From Tyto alba (Eukaryota > Chordata > Aves > Strigiformes > Tytonidae), in NCBI RefSeq assembly GCF_018691265.1, contig NW_024881296.1, forward strand, positions 10,571,427 through 10,635,426: a stretch of 64,000 nucleotides of DNA. The letters are read 5' to 3'. Positions 51,109 through 62,759 of this stretch are shown one piece after another. Both the position numbers and the translations under genes were made by a program. Position 1 is the stretch's first letter. Every line of letters begins with the position of its first letter. The notes beneath the pieces were generated by a model. It was not told where the DNA came from, did not search any database, and saw nothing but the letters and a program-made list of their open reading frames with translations.

Positions 51109-51957
51109 CTGGATTGGAGGGAGAGATGGAAATGCGGAGTGAACTTTTTTGGGGTTTCATTTTAGCACAAACAAACTTGAACTTTTATAAACTAGGGGCA
51201 TTGACATCCAGGATGTTGAAAACCAAAACCACTTTACCATTGTTACACAAACCTCTATTTGTCCCCCTCCATCTTTTTATTTTTGTGTGAAAACTTATTT
51301 GCACTTCTCAGCCAAATCTTTACCAAAGATTTTGACAGGGTTGAGATTTCAGACCTTGTTGGCCAGTGTCAGCACAAATGTGATGGCTGTTACTAGGATT
51401 ACATCTGTGGAGAACTGGTGCTTAGAGAAAATAACAGTTTACTGGCATCTCTTTTAGTGAAGTTTTTGAGATTCAAGTATCAAGGATGTAGACATGTACT
51501 GAACTCACTGTGCCAGCACAAATAATCTCTTGACACATGACTGCAGCCACAGAAATCAATGCCAGCATCGCTCTATCAAATCTGAAAGACTGACCACTTC
51601 CTCTCACTGTTTGAAAACTCTATGTAGGAATGTAATGCAGATACTACAGCACACGACAGCTCAGGAACAGATGTCTGTCACACCAAACTCTTGACAAATG
51701 TGTTTTTCATCATCTGGTTTTACCTTCTGCTATTCTAATAGAGACCTATGGAGTGAAACCTTCAGCTTGCAACTACTTATAGCATCTCTTTGCCTGATAC
51801 TAATAGCAGCAGTAAAGCAGCATTTAGTGTCACTAGAGGTTCTTTACTGTAATCAATAAAGCTGGAGCTTAGAATCTTAACCAGAGCTGTGTTGTAATTT
51901 CTAGCTCTGAGGAATGGTCCTTCTCACCTTTGCAGGTCCATCTCCGCCGCCACTTAC

Positions 51958-52007
51958 CTTTTACAAAGGAGTCCTTTGGCAGCAAGAAGCACGGGCATGT
52001 TTGCGTC
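51958..52007 (-). other. candidate internal exon B with alternative donors (minus strand)
   Basis: A 50-nt minus-strand segment preceded by AGCTCCTTCATCCTGAAAG and followed by the donor AAG|GTAAGT. A second strong donor, AAAG|GTGAGA, lies 30 nt further on at 51928/51927, so alternative 5' splice sites are possible; the longer form hits an in-frame TAA. The open frame is 16 codons plus two bases and contains an ATG (51998-51996) with A at -3. It is phase-compatible with candidate exon C downstream and candidate exon A upstream. Confidence 0.28.
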
Positions 52008-52965
52008 CTTTCAGGATGAAGGAGCTAGACTCAAAAGAAGCATTTTGTGTGTGTGTGCCTAAGTGAAAAGACTCATGCAAGCTAAATGTGCAGACCCGTG
52101 TTTACAGAGTGACAGACCTCGTGCTGCAGGTGTGGTTAGTGTCAGTGGGACAGAATGGGCTCCCATCCTGGGAACTGCCCAGTGTTGATGGGCAATCACC
52201 ACTCCAGTTTTGAGACAGAAAAGCATGCTGCCAGAGACTCAGTAGACCCAGACCCAAGCTTAGAAATGCTACTAATACACTTTATTTTAGTATCTCCCCT
52301 ATCCTTACTTTCCTCCTCTTCTTCTTGTCAAGTATCAACAGCTAATGTAGGCACCTGCTGTGATGTAAAATGTAAAGTGATTTGGCAAGAATCTAAATCT
52401 GAAATACAGATATGTGGAGATATGTTTAAAGAGAGAAAGATTCTTCGATATCTTTGAGTTGCAACTGGTACGCGAGTGCATGAGGAAGAAATAATATTTT
52501 CAACTCATCTTACCAGACTCCCAGTCCTAGAGCCAGCTGTGCTGGCAACAGGACAGTAGGTGCTGGCCTGTGGCTGGAGGTTGTGTTCATGTCTCTTGGG
52601 ACCATCCAGGAAATAAAAATCACTGTTCTTGTGATGCTGTAGATGTAACTCCTGTTATCTGCTTGGTAAACATTCATGTGTCCTTGATCAGTATTTTGTG
52701 GGGGAGAGAGAGAGCATGTGCAGGGAGGAGCCAAGCAGCTGTAGGGTATATAGCAACTGTAGGCTAAATAAGTGCTTGCCCTTCCACGTGAGGCATATTC
52801 CAATAGACAAAGCAACCAGAAACAGGTGATCTGACATTTTAAATTCAATAGCATCACTGTCTCCATGTCTTCCTGAGGACAAAGAGTATTTATAAAAACA
52901 GATTTTGCTGGATCATATTGCACAGTTCCATTTACCTTTTTGTATCAAGATCCTATTTAAATGGG

Positions 52966-52966
52966 C

Positions 52967-53002
<36 letters not shown>

Positions 53003-53022
53003 ACTATATATATATATATATA
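52966..53022. repeat. (TG)n-(TA)n dinucleotide array
   Basis: A short TG run passes into about 45 bp of alternating TA with one AAC interruption. It is probably length-polymorphic. Confidence 0.95.
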
Positions 53023-54344
53023 AAAATCAGTTAAAGAGAATTCATTCATTACCAAATTTTGGTCTCATCTGACCTGACATTCTAAGGCTTGTATTTTTGG
53101 TATAATACTTGTCAGAGTATCATTTTCTGAGCATAAAAGACTCAAAAGATTTAAACTGCTATTTGCTATTGCCACTGTCCTGCATCCAATAGAAGAAATA
53201 TATTTTTACTGCAGAGGAAAATGACTTGTTTCGTGCTTCTCACATATTATCTTTATTAAACATTTGGACAGATATGCATCCATTTATTATATAAATAATC
53301 TATGGCTTCTTTGTTTGCAAATGCTGGTTGAAAGTTCACGAGAACAAGCTTTTCTGTGAACTTTCTGTATTTATAAGTTCAGTCACTGTAATAAATCCTG
53401 AGACTATTGCCTGCTTAGCAGCATTTTGCACTGTAACCCAATGGCTAAAACAGAGAAGCTGGGAGCTCTACATCTGAATATTTCAAAACCTCTGAACAGC
53501 TTGATTGGAGTTTGATTTTCTTCTTAAATAGTGCAAGTTGTTCTGAAGAGAATGTATAATCACAATTATCTGATAGTCAAATCCTTGGTGGCTAACATAC
53601 AAAGCTCCACTACTGCTAATAGAGGCTTCATTTGAGCAAAGCTTATTGCAGCATTTTGTAGTCGCTAGAAAAAAAGTGTTCTTTGTGCGTGCTGTAGTTC
53701 AGAGCTGTAAGGTCTTTGTGAATGGTTACTCTCAAAGTGCTACAGAAGTTCCCCAGTTCAAGGTGGCTCCTGGCTCCTCGGAAAAATGAGTGTGGGCTTC
53801 CAGCCTGGGAGGAGAGAAATAGGTGAAAAAGGAGCATCCTTGGGCTAGGCAGGACAGGTCTGCCTAGCGCAGCTCTGCAGCTGGGACCAGTCAGTGCTAA
53901 GCTGGTTCAGGAGAAGGAAGAAAGGTGAGTGCTGACCCCAGTAAACACAACGAGCATCCATGAATCCAAGTTCTCAATCACAGAAAAAGCTCCTCCAGCT
54001 CTATTTGCCAGAGCAAAAGGATTTTCATATTATAAAACCAAGAGTCGCCATGTGGTCACCTAACCACATCATTTAGGACACAGAACATCCTTGAATTTGA
54101 TCCAGTTTAAACTTGAGTACATCTTTTAGATTAAAAAACCCAACAACATCTATTCTCGATTTAAAAATTACTAATGGTAGAAAAGCCACAATAACCTATT
54201 GCAATCCATGCCAGTAGCTAAGTATTTCCCTGGTGAAATGCGTAGCCTTTTCCTCCTGCACATTTGTCCAGCTCCAGCCACCAGATCTTTTTATATCTTT
54301 ATTTGCTAGATTGGAAGAGTGTTAGTCCAGAAGTAAATACTTAC

Positions 54345-54496
54345 CGTCTGTAACCAGCAATCCTTTAACCTTTTCTTCATATGTTTAAAAGGCTGCGTAC
54401 CTACAACTTCTACCAGAAGGTGCATTCCAGCCTTTGGGTTGCTCTCAGAGCCGTTGCCCGCACCCTCTCTGGTTCTCGGGCAGTCTTTAGGAGTGC
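54345..54496 (-). other. candidate internal exon A (minus strand)
   Basis: A 152-nt minus-strand segment bounded by an acceptor-like GTGTTTGCTGCAG and the donor ACG|GTAAGT. One frame is open throughout as two bases plus 50 codons, including an ATG at codon 24 (MHLLVEVVGTQPF follows) and a basic patch HMKKRLKD near the end. It ends on a whole codon, matching the start phase of candidate exon B. There is no domain I recognise. The acceptor is weaker than that of exon C. Confidence 0.25.
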
Positions 54497-56212
54497 CTGC
54501 AGCAAACACCACGCTTCAGAGCTCAACACACCTACGGAGGACACAAGGCCCCCCTGCCAAAAATGCAGATCCCCAGGGGTCACACTAGTTTTCAACCAGT
54601 TTTCAACCACGTCCAGCCGATGGTGTGGAGGCAGCCTGGTGTGCCCTGGCTGAGCTCCCTGCTCCCCGGGGGGGCTGCCCCGGCCGCACGCACAGCCCCC
54701 GGGGCCTTGCTTCTCTTCGCTTTCGCCCACCGGATAAATGACTGTTGCCCAGTCATCTGCCACCAAACGACCGAGCACTTCAGACTTTTTCCTCTAGAGT
54801 TCCTTTAATCAACATTATATATGATAACCCTAATCTTCGTAACATCTGCCAACATTTTGAGTGACGATTTTATTCTCTCACTGGCCCTTAATACCACCTC
54901 TACTCCTAACAGTAAAACTAGTACCATATTTTTGCAGGACACTAACAGAAAGCAAGCTGCTCACTGCTGAACTGTTCAATTGCAGAAATGTTAGATAGTA
55001 TCAGCGTTATTCTGTGCAGCTTCATCTCCCTGAAGTCACGCATTATTATTCACTTCACATCTAAGATATTTATATAGAGTTAGTGTGCTGCATTTTGAGC
55101 TCAGAGAGGTTTCTCTCAAGTGAGGTAAGGAAGGTTGGCAAGGAGAAGTAATTTTCTCTGTTTCTATCATGCTTTTCAGGTAAGAGTGTCAAAGTTATTT
55201 ATTAATTAAGCAGCTCCATGATCTAATTGAAATAATATATTCTGCAGGTACTAACTAAAATAACATATTATACGTAGGTGAAATGAAAGCCACAAAAAAA
55301 GATAAATAAATGTCTCACAAGAATTTAGTGACAGACCATGAAGAGGACCATGAGAGAACCAGGGAAACGACTCTCTGGTGCCTTGCTTTATTCATAAAGG
55401 CAAATTCACTCTCTTTCTGAAACGTTCCTACTCAATCTCGGCTCTATACATTAACTCCACCTCTTTTTCCTCCTTCAAATGCTGAGCATCTTTTGATATA
55501 TTTGATAAGTCTCTAATAAACAATTCCCATCAGTGCCAAAAAGACAAAAGTATCACGTAGGAAAAAATCTCATGGCTCTTCTTCCACACGGACTTCTGCA
55601 AAAATAACCAGCTACAAATAAGCAAGGATGCATACTTTCCATGATTCATGGAAACCATCATAGACTGCGGGACTGTTGTACTGAATCTGAGCTTTCACAG
55701 AAAAAAACGTTACCAGGAGGCCCAATGGCAAGGGAAGCCTTCCCAAACAGGAACTGAACATGAATCAAGTCAGGATGAGTCAGATTGTTTTCGTGATTCT
55801 GCAGAGACAATCTGAGATAATAGCTGGGTTGTGTGAACTATTGCTATAATTTATTACAATAAAAATTCAAAATACAATGACTTATATTCATATTACTGTT
55901 ACGAGTTGGGTTTTTCTTTTACTATGTATATCAAGAACACTGTAATACTTATATTTCTAGCCCCTCCGTGTGAATAAACACATAGAAAAATATTTATAAA
56001 TGTCCTCTGTATGCTTTGTAGCCATATGTAAAGTTTCATCCTAACAAACATAGCAACATCCCTTTTGTAGGCTCGGTGAAGTACGTTTTGATAAGACAGT
56101 ACTGTCACAGCAGGACTGAGTTACGGCCTTAGGACACCGAGGATTTAGAATACAATTGTTACATGTCGAAGCTTGAAGCTTATGACAGAACAACATTTCC
56201 TTTCCAGATGGT

Positions 56213-56237
56213 AAAAAAAAAAAAAAAAAAAAAAAAA
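56213..56237. repeat. poly(A) tract, 25 A
   Basis: Twenty-five uninterrupted A; no retroposon body recognised. Confidence 0.9.
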
Positions 56238-58719
56238 TGACTGGGGAAAATAAGCCCGAGCCTTTGCTTAAATATATAAATTAGATTTGTGCTGCTTTTG
56301 ATACAAAGAAAGAAAGAAACCCTGGCTATTTCTGTTTCATAAAATAGAATTACTGCCCAGGTGTTGTAGCTAGTATAGTGTAGGCAGCACAAAGTATCAG
56401 TACAGCTAAAGGGCACCTCTGATGTTTGTGTGTTGTATAGGCAGGTTAAGTAAATGGTTTTAATTTAACCAACCAGATCTCATGACTCAAGGTGAGAAAA
56501 ATTCTTCTTTAGTGCTGTACTCCATCCTTTGCCAAAAAGCTGTTCCCAATCAAAACTATATTTATCCATTATTTACCAGTTTAGTTAACTGAGGACAAGT
56601 TGTTCTGAAAATATTTGTTTAAATCAGCCAGCCAGGCAGCAGGAAGAATAAAGAGAGGGAAGAAAAAACACAACAGAAACGCATCTAAAGTTCCAGGGAA
56701 AACCTTTCTGTTGACTTTATCAGGATTTGGCCAAGATCTGCAGTCAACAGATGAGAACGATGGCTATTAAGGGAAAGAGACTAGAGACTCTAAAGAAAGA
56801 AGAGGCAGAGACTGGAAAGTAGTGGGAACTTCCCAAGTTCCCATTTAAAAGGGCAAAATGGAGGTCCAGCTGCAAACAAGACATGGAAGGGGACGAAAAC
56901 TGAGAAAGTAAAGTAAAAGATGTGTCACCATTGATTTTAATGGATAGAGATGTCAAGCATTGGCCTTGTCTGAAGATTTTCCCAAATGCATGCTAGTGCC
57001 ACAGGCTGGGTTCAGTATGGCCAGGATATTGAAACAGCTGGAAAATTTGGAGAGATTATTCATGTCTGAAGCTTTGGGAAGATCACATCTGGGTAGTGGT
57101 AAAGGGAAAGATTTATCTTTCATTTTAAATTAAGTTCAGTTTGGAAATGATTGGTGAGTTTTTGTTACAAAATTATATTTAGGGTCCTCTCTCTGAGAGA
57201 ATATTTTAATTTGTAATTTTCACCCTGACAAAATGATTTTACTAGAGCACAGTGAGTGCAGTGGGCATGTATCAGTAATGACCATGAAAGGACAAACGCT
57301 GCACAGCAAGCCTTATAGGACAGAGTGTAAGATTAACCACAAAGAAATCCAAACATGTCAAGAAATGTGTCTGAAATGAAGTGACTAGCAAATCCTCCAA
57401 AAATCAGTCTTTGCGGGGAGAACAAATATGGAAGACATATTGTCTTAATCCATACCAGACTGACACATCTTTTGAAGAACAAACTGCAATTCTTTCTAAA
57501 CTATGAAGCCTTGAAGGGAGACCAGGCATGGATTTGCCAGCCAGGGAAAAGGTCCGTTAGCCACTTCCTTTATTCCCCAGCCAGACCTCCCCGCGCCGTC
57601 CCCTTGCCTGTTTTTTAAATAAAAACATCCAAATATGTAGCTAGTAGAGAGATGGGTGTATGACCAATAGATGGGTAGATAGTAGATAAAGGCCACTTGC
57701 TTTTTTCTCCTACAGTTTTCTGGTTTGTGAAGCAGTAGCTTTATTTTCCTTGTCACATCTCCTCACTGATGATCTGTCCTTCTTGAGTCGGCTTCCAGTG
57801 CAGTGAATGGCTTCCATTTTTAATTTACCATACAAAGATAATTATAACTTTCCCTGTGGATGTGGGCAATGAGCTTGCAGTCTTGACAACCACATTATAA
57901 ATGATCGAAGCACATGCTGTCGGTGCTCCAGCTAGTAGAAGAACACAGGCCTCTAAACCTTTTCAGGGTTTACAGCATCAGATGACCTTGTTATCCCAGT
58001 CTTACAGACATGAACCAGGATGGTGATGACTCATCACAATAAATATCTATTATAGGGCCCAGATCTAATTTTTCATGGCCACCACTTCCCTGCAGCACAT
58101 TCAGGCAGCAGCATTCTTGTGAGTTGCAGCACCTCCCTTTTGGGTGTTTGCTTGTGTCGTGGTGTGCCACCTCGAAGGCCCCCACGCTGCTACCAGTGCT
58201 CTTCTGAGGCCCCTCCATGCGCGCAGGCACCATGGTCCAATTTTCCAGGTGAACACCACATTGGTGTTTCCCCCTCTAGGTACATACAAAGGGATTCTTT
58301 GAGCAAAACCAGGGAATAATCTTACCAGAAGTCCTCCAAATTCTTGGGGAATGCGACATGGAGAGTCTGACCGACAAAAGCTGCCTTTGATGATGGACAA
58401 AATGTCACAGAGTTGTTCCTTTTCCTAGTGTGGAACTGAATTTGCGAGCACGCTACACCAGTACCTCCCAAGCGGTAAAAAGACCCATATGGGATTGCAC
58501 AAAAAGGCACATAAAGCCTTGCTACCAAGGGGAAATAGCAGTCGATAGCAATCTTCCAAATAGCTATGCTTCAAAAGCCTCAGCCTGTAGGAGTCACAGT
58601 AATGTTCAAAACTCCAGCAGCTCCCTCGATGTGATCAGATCTTCCTTTCTCCATCAGCAGCTGGGCCGTGTTTTGAGCCAGCAATGTTTCCACACAAAGT
58701 AGTTGTAGTTATAGCAGAG

Positions 58720-58832
58720 AAATAATAATAGTAATAATAATAGTAATAATAGTAATAATAATAACAATAATGATAATAACAACAATAATAACAACAACAA
58801 CAAAACAACAACAACAACAACAACAAAACAAC

Positions 58833-58864
<32 letters not shown>

Positions 58865-58888
58865 TAATAAATAATAATAATAATATAA
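58720..58888. repeat. (AAT/AAC)n trinucleotide array
   Basis: About 170 bp of AAT, AAC and occasional AGT/ATG triplets arranged in blocks: AAT-rich, then AAC-rich with two AAAAC slips, then pure AAT. Minus-strand poly-Leu/Tyr/Cys frames over it are artefacts. No mobile-element body was recognised immediately beside it. Confidence 0.95.
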
Positions 58889-61389
58889 TGCCTGCCTCTC
58901 CCCATCACTGCTCCACATGGAAGGCTTTGTAAAACAGTTTTCCAGCAGAGATGTGCCAGTTGCACGCACAGCGGGCAGATGCAGAACACATCTACTTCAA
59001 AGGAGGTGCCATCAGCAGCAGAGGCAAGGCCCCATGAAATGCCAGCCTACGAAAAGGCAACAGTGGCCCTACTGTCAGATCCTGTGGGGTGGGAATGTTG
59101 TCCCTCCTGTGACCAGAGACAGGACCACCCAGCCTGTGCAACGGCAGCAAGCGATGCGCAGCCTCCATCCTACAGCTCCTGCTTGCTGCTCCATGCACGC
59201 TGCACCACACAACTGTGCTCAGCCACCTCCACAAATATCAGGATGCCAGTGACTAGTACAAGCTTTTTATTTCTTTTCTTGATGATGAATGTTTTTACAT
59301 TCCCCAAGAGGAATACAGTAGCCCACCGTACATTTTCAACTGTCTTGGCTGTTTCTATAAAGCTAGGAGGACGGACCAACAAAAATCACCTGAGATGATG
59401 AAGGGTTTTGATGAAGGCCTCCCAAAACCCAGCTCTGAACTTGCTACTAGTGCCTAAACAGGTTCATACACAAGCCAGCTGGGAGCGAGTCAGAGCAGGC
59501 GTGTTTCCTTGCTCTGGGGAGTCCTCCCCTCTCTCAGCAGAACGTGGCGCTGCCCAGGGCACTGCCAGCTCGGTGAGGACGCAGCCCCGGCTGCGGTGGT
59601 GGTGTGGATGGCCACAGGGCACGGTCACGTTTCTTAGCCCCAGCCCAGCAGCCAGCCCAGCTCAGAGCTGCGCCCACCGCGGCACCCCTCCTCGCTCCCC
59701 TGGGAAGCCAGCGCTGCCCCAAGCTGCGGGAAAACCACAACCAGACCCCCGTGTTTTTGGTTTCTACAGCCTGCCCAGCCACATCATCAGACTGTCAAGT
59801 TTTTAGCAAATGATATAGACATCAGTGGATTCTCCAGATATTAAAAGACTATCCTTCAGCCTGCTACACCACCTCTGAACGTGGCCCCCCACCTAGACTG
59901 CAGCCCTTCAAGTTATCCTTCATTTGTTTGTTGGTGTGCTTCCTTAGATCTGCAGATCGGTTTGATTATTTGAACATCTGGAAGTTGTCACATGCTTTTT
60001 TTGACCATGACCATCTGAAATACTACCCAGCAGGACTTGGGGAGAGACGCAGTAAGGAAACAAAAACATCCTACTCATAAGAACATGTGGCAGGCATTAT
60101 CAAATGACACCATCCCAAAGGGGGGTGCTATATATCCAACCAAAGACAAACTTCCTCTCTATCCCCTAAAGCTGGGACAATTGCTTTCCATAACATCCAT
60201 TCCAGACATAAAAAAAAAATAATATTACATACAAATACCTAAGATATTTTTCATTAAACATTATGTTATGAAAGTTGGCTGTCTATTACTGATGGAGAAG
60301 AATCATTTAATTCATCTTCTGAGTTTCAGAGCTGAAGAGTAGCTCCCCAAGTACATGGTTCTCCATAGAAAAGCCTCCCCAAAAATGGTTCAGCATCTGA
60401 AGTCATCAGGCTACATAGCCCTGGTTTGCCTGTTGTCCTCACAGAGTGCATGTTCTTTGGTAAAGCTGGAATGGGATATGCAAAAAAAATCGAGATGGAA
60501 AAGGTTGAAATACAGAGTCAGTGTTTCTCAGCAATCCCACCACACGGACAGGGGGCTCTGGAGAAGAGGGAAAAGGCAGCCCAAAATCAGTGCAAATGAA
60601 ACCCATGTATTTGCAGCACCCACAAAACGTAATTTAACTATGCAGGTGGAAGCCCGTGAAATTCAAGCACAGGTTTTAGATTTGGTTTCTTGTTCTTATC
60701 AAAATACAGCTAGCAAGTGAAGTGTGGAGAGCCACAAAGACCGTGCAGTTGCAGTTTGGCAGTGGTTAACCAGTGATATTTTAGCCCTCGCCAAGAGGTT
60801 CCCCCTATAACCACAACTAGATGGGAGCAGGTTTCCTTCTGGCCAGCCTGTCTGCCTACAGACCACAGTCCTGAAATCCCACTGCCCTGGGTGCCATCAG
60901 GAGAACAGCGGGAGCCGTGCTCCCACGCCGTGCTCCACAGCCCACCTTCCCCGTGGGCAGCCTGCTGGGGTTTCGTCCCAGGGACGTGCCCAGGCTTCCC
61001 CGCGCCCTCGCAGTCACATCCACGTAACTACTCCTGCCACCAGCCCTCAGCCTCCGCACGTCTCCAGAGCCAACACGGGCTGTGCCCCGTGACTGCTGTT
61101 GTTTCTTCCTCGGTTGGGGCTACTTTTAGATTCAGCGGCAGAGCAAACTGAGTTTTCATTATTTAAATCAGTGCCCATAGCTACCGAAGTCAATTCCAGA
61201 CAAGCCGAACGTATCTTGATACCATCCCAAGGGCCTAGGAGGAATTCCATGCAGTGCAGCAACAGCCCTTCCCGGGAACCGTCTTAGCAGAGCCGCTCTC
61301 CTCTGGTGTAGCCTAACATAAATATTCCATGCTCTTTTTACTGGGATATGAAGAAAAGTGGTTTTTCTTTTTAGTGCCTTATTTTAGCC

Positions 61390-62050
61390 GCCGACCACGC
61401 GATGATCAGTTAAAATACGCGTCGGCCCCCTCAGCTTTTAATGAGGCGACGCCGTTCGGTGTCACCCCCAGCCCACGGCCCAGCCCCGACTCGCCCTGCG
61501 CTCCCTACCCAAATCCCGCGGCCCCGTTTTCTCTTTGGGCGCCCGCCCCTGCCCCAGGGAAAGCGCTCCCCTCAGATCGGGCGGGAGCCCGCCCTCGCCC
61601 CCCCGGACCCTCAGCCCCGCAGCCCCACGGCCCCGCAACCCACCTGGATCCACAGCCCCACAGTCCCCCTGGCCCCCCCGGATCCACAGCCCCACAGCCC
61701 CCCCCGGCCCCGCAGCCCGGCGGCTGCAGCCCAGGCGCCCGGTCCCGTCTCGTCCCGTCCCGCGGCGCCGCGGGGCGCGCACCTGGGCGCTGCCCACTCG
61801 CGACACCCGTGGGCTCCCGCCCTCCCCCCGGCGGAAACAACCTCTTCGCGCCGTGCGGGCAGCGTGGGCCTGGCGCGGTTCCTGCGCGCACCCACGAGGT
61901 GTCACTCCTGCCACGCCGCGGGACCGCCGCGCCCCGGGCTCCCCACGGCGCGGGGAGCGGGCCCGGAGTGGGGAGGGGGGTGGTGGTGTCTGCACGGCCC
62001 CCGGCTGGCGCGTTGTTCGGTTGCTGATGTCGGAAGCAAAACTTGCAGTT
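61390..62050. promoter_or_regulatory. CpG island (putative promoter)
   Basis: About 0.65 kb of dense CpG and GC sequence with sharp edges. A minus-strand donor ATCCAG|GTGGGT lies at 61644/61643 and a weaker CAG|GTGCGC near 61785. No TATA or clear CCAAT box was seen. Open frames exceed 170 codons on both strands because stops are depleted. Orientation is unproven; the minus-strand donor and the candidate exons at 54.5, 52.0 and 51.1 kb favour leftward transcription. Confidence 0.75.
61605..61725. repeat. short GC-rich tandem repeat in CpG island
   Basis: About three degenerate copies of a roughly 35-bp unit built around GGATCCACAGCCCCACAG and C runs. The two right-hand copies share that block exactly; the leftmost is diverged (GGACCCTCAGCCCCGCAG). 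Confidence 0.75.
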
Positions 62051-62059
62051 GCTGCCCAG

Positions 62060-62719
62060 CGACTTTCAACGACAGCGTAGCTGAGGGTTTAGAGGAGGAA
62101 AATGTAACCGGTTTTGTTTGTTTCCTACCAATATCGGGTCTCAGCGCATAAATCAGTTGGGCCCAGCCAGGGGGAAAAAAAAAAAAAATCAAATAGAAGG
62201 AAGAGGCATATGACCAGTTCAGAACTAGTGGGGAAAAAAAGAAAACTTGATAAAACTAGTTTGCTTTACTATGGTAAAGAAAATTGGTCTGACTTAATTT
62301 CTCATTTTATGCTCTGTTTAGATTTATCAAAAAATGGGCTGTAATGAATACTGAAAGTGCCCCGTCCAGTAAATTTCTGTAATCCATATTTTTCATATTC
62401 AGCATTACACAAGACAAAACAAATAGTACCACTCAGATTGCACATTTTTCCTTAGCAGAATTAAAATATTGGCAGTATTTGGCGCTGATACACTGGCCAT
62501 GCTGGTGCTTCTGTGTCAGCACCAATAAAACAGAAAGTAAGGAGTGTCAGGGAGAGCCAGCTGTTAAAAGAAGCCATTTCTGCATTGCACAGAGGCCTGA
62601 CGCTGAGTGCTGCAGAGAGCTTTTCTCTGGCAGCGCAAGAAGCAGCCGGCTGCCGCCGCTGCTGCCGCATGCATGCGACTTCTTCACCACATTGGGCACG
62701 GAAAGGCTTTTTCTTCTTT

Positions 62720-62759
<40 letters not shown>

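Larger units (their letters stand above)
44610..54344. other. non-coding stretch with candidate minus-strand exons
   Basis: Mostly AT-rich, with no gene recognised by homology. It includes the 46.33 kb alternating purine-pyrimidine palindrome, a nested inverted repeat at 47538-47618, an A-rich run at 48105-48148, a small direct duplication at 49317-49364, a TG/TA array at 52966-53022, and the minus-strand candidate exons described separately. Confidence 0.5.
54500..61380. other. non-coding stretch
   Basis: No recognised gene. It includes a small GC-rich patch with CpGs at 54.65-54.74 kb, a recursive-splice-like site at 55179 (+), a 25-A run at 56213-56237, the trinucleotide array at 58.72-58.89 kb, and moderately GC-rich patches at 59.4-59.75 kb and 60.88-61.09 kb where frames of 120-140 codons stay open on the plus strand without recognisable motifs. 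Confidence 0.5.

Noticed and set aside
52510..52923. 137-residue minus-strand frame
   Set aside because: No domain, no matching splice or start evidence across its length; length is within chance expectation.
54655..54735. Small CpG-rich patch as a promoter
   Set aside because: Under 100 bp and made mainly of C/G runs; too short for a CpG island, with no promoter elements seen.
58635..58989. Leu/Tyr/Cys-rich frames that look like multi-pass membrane proteins
   Set aside because: They are translations of the AAT/AAC trinucleotide array on the minus strand.
61329..62151. Overlapping frames of 177-236 residues over the 61-62 kb CpG island
   Set aside because: Several frames are open at once on both strands with low-complexity Pro/Arg/Ala composition; no domain, and no frame clearly preferred.
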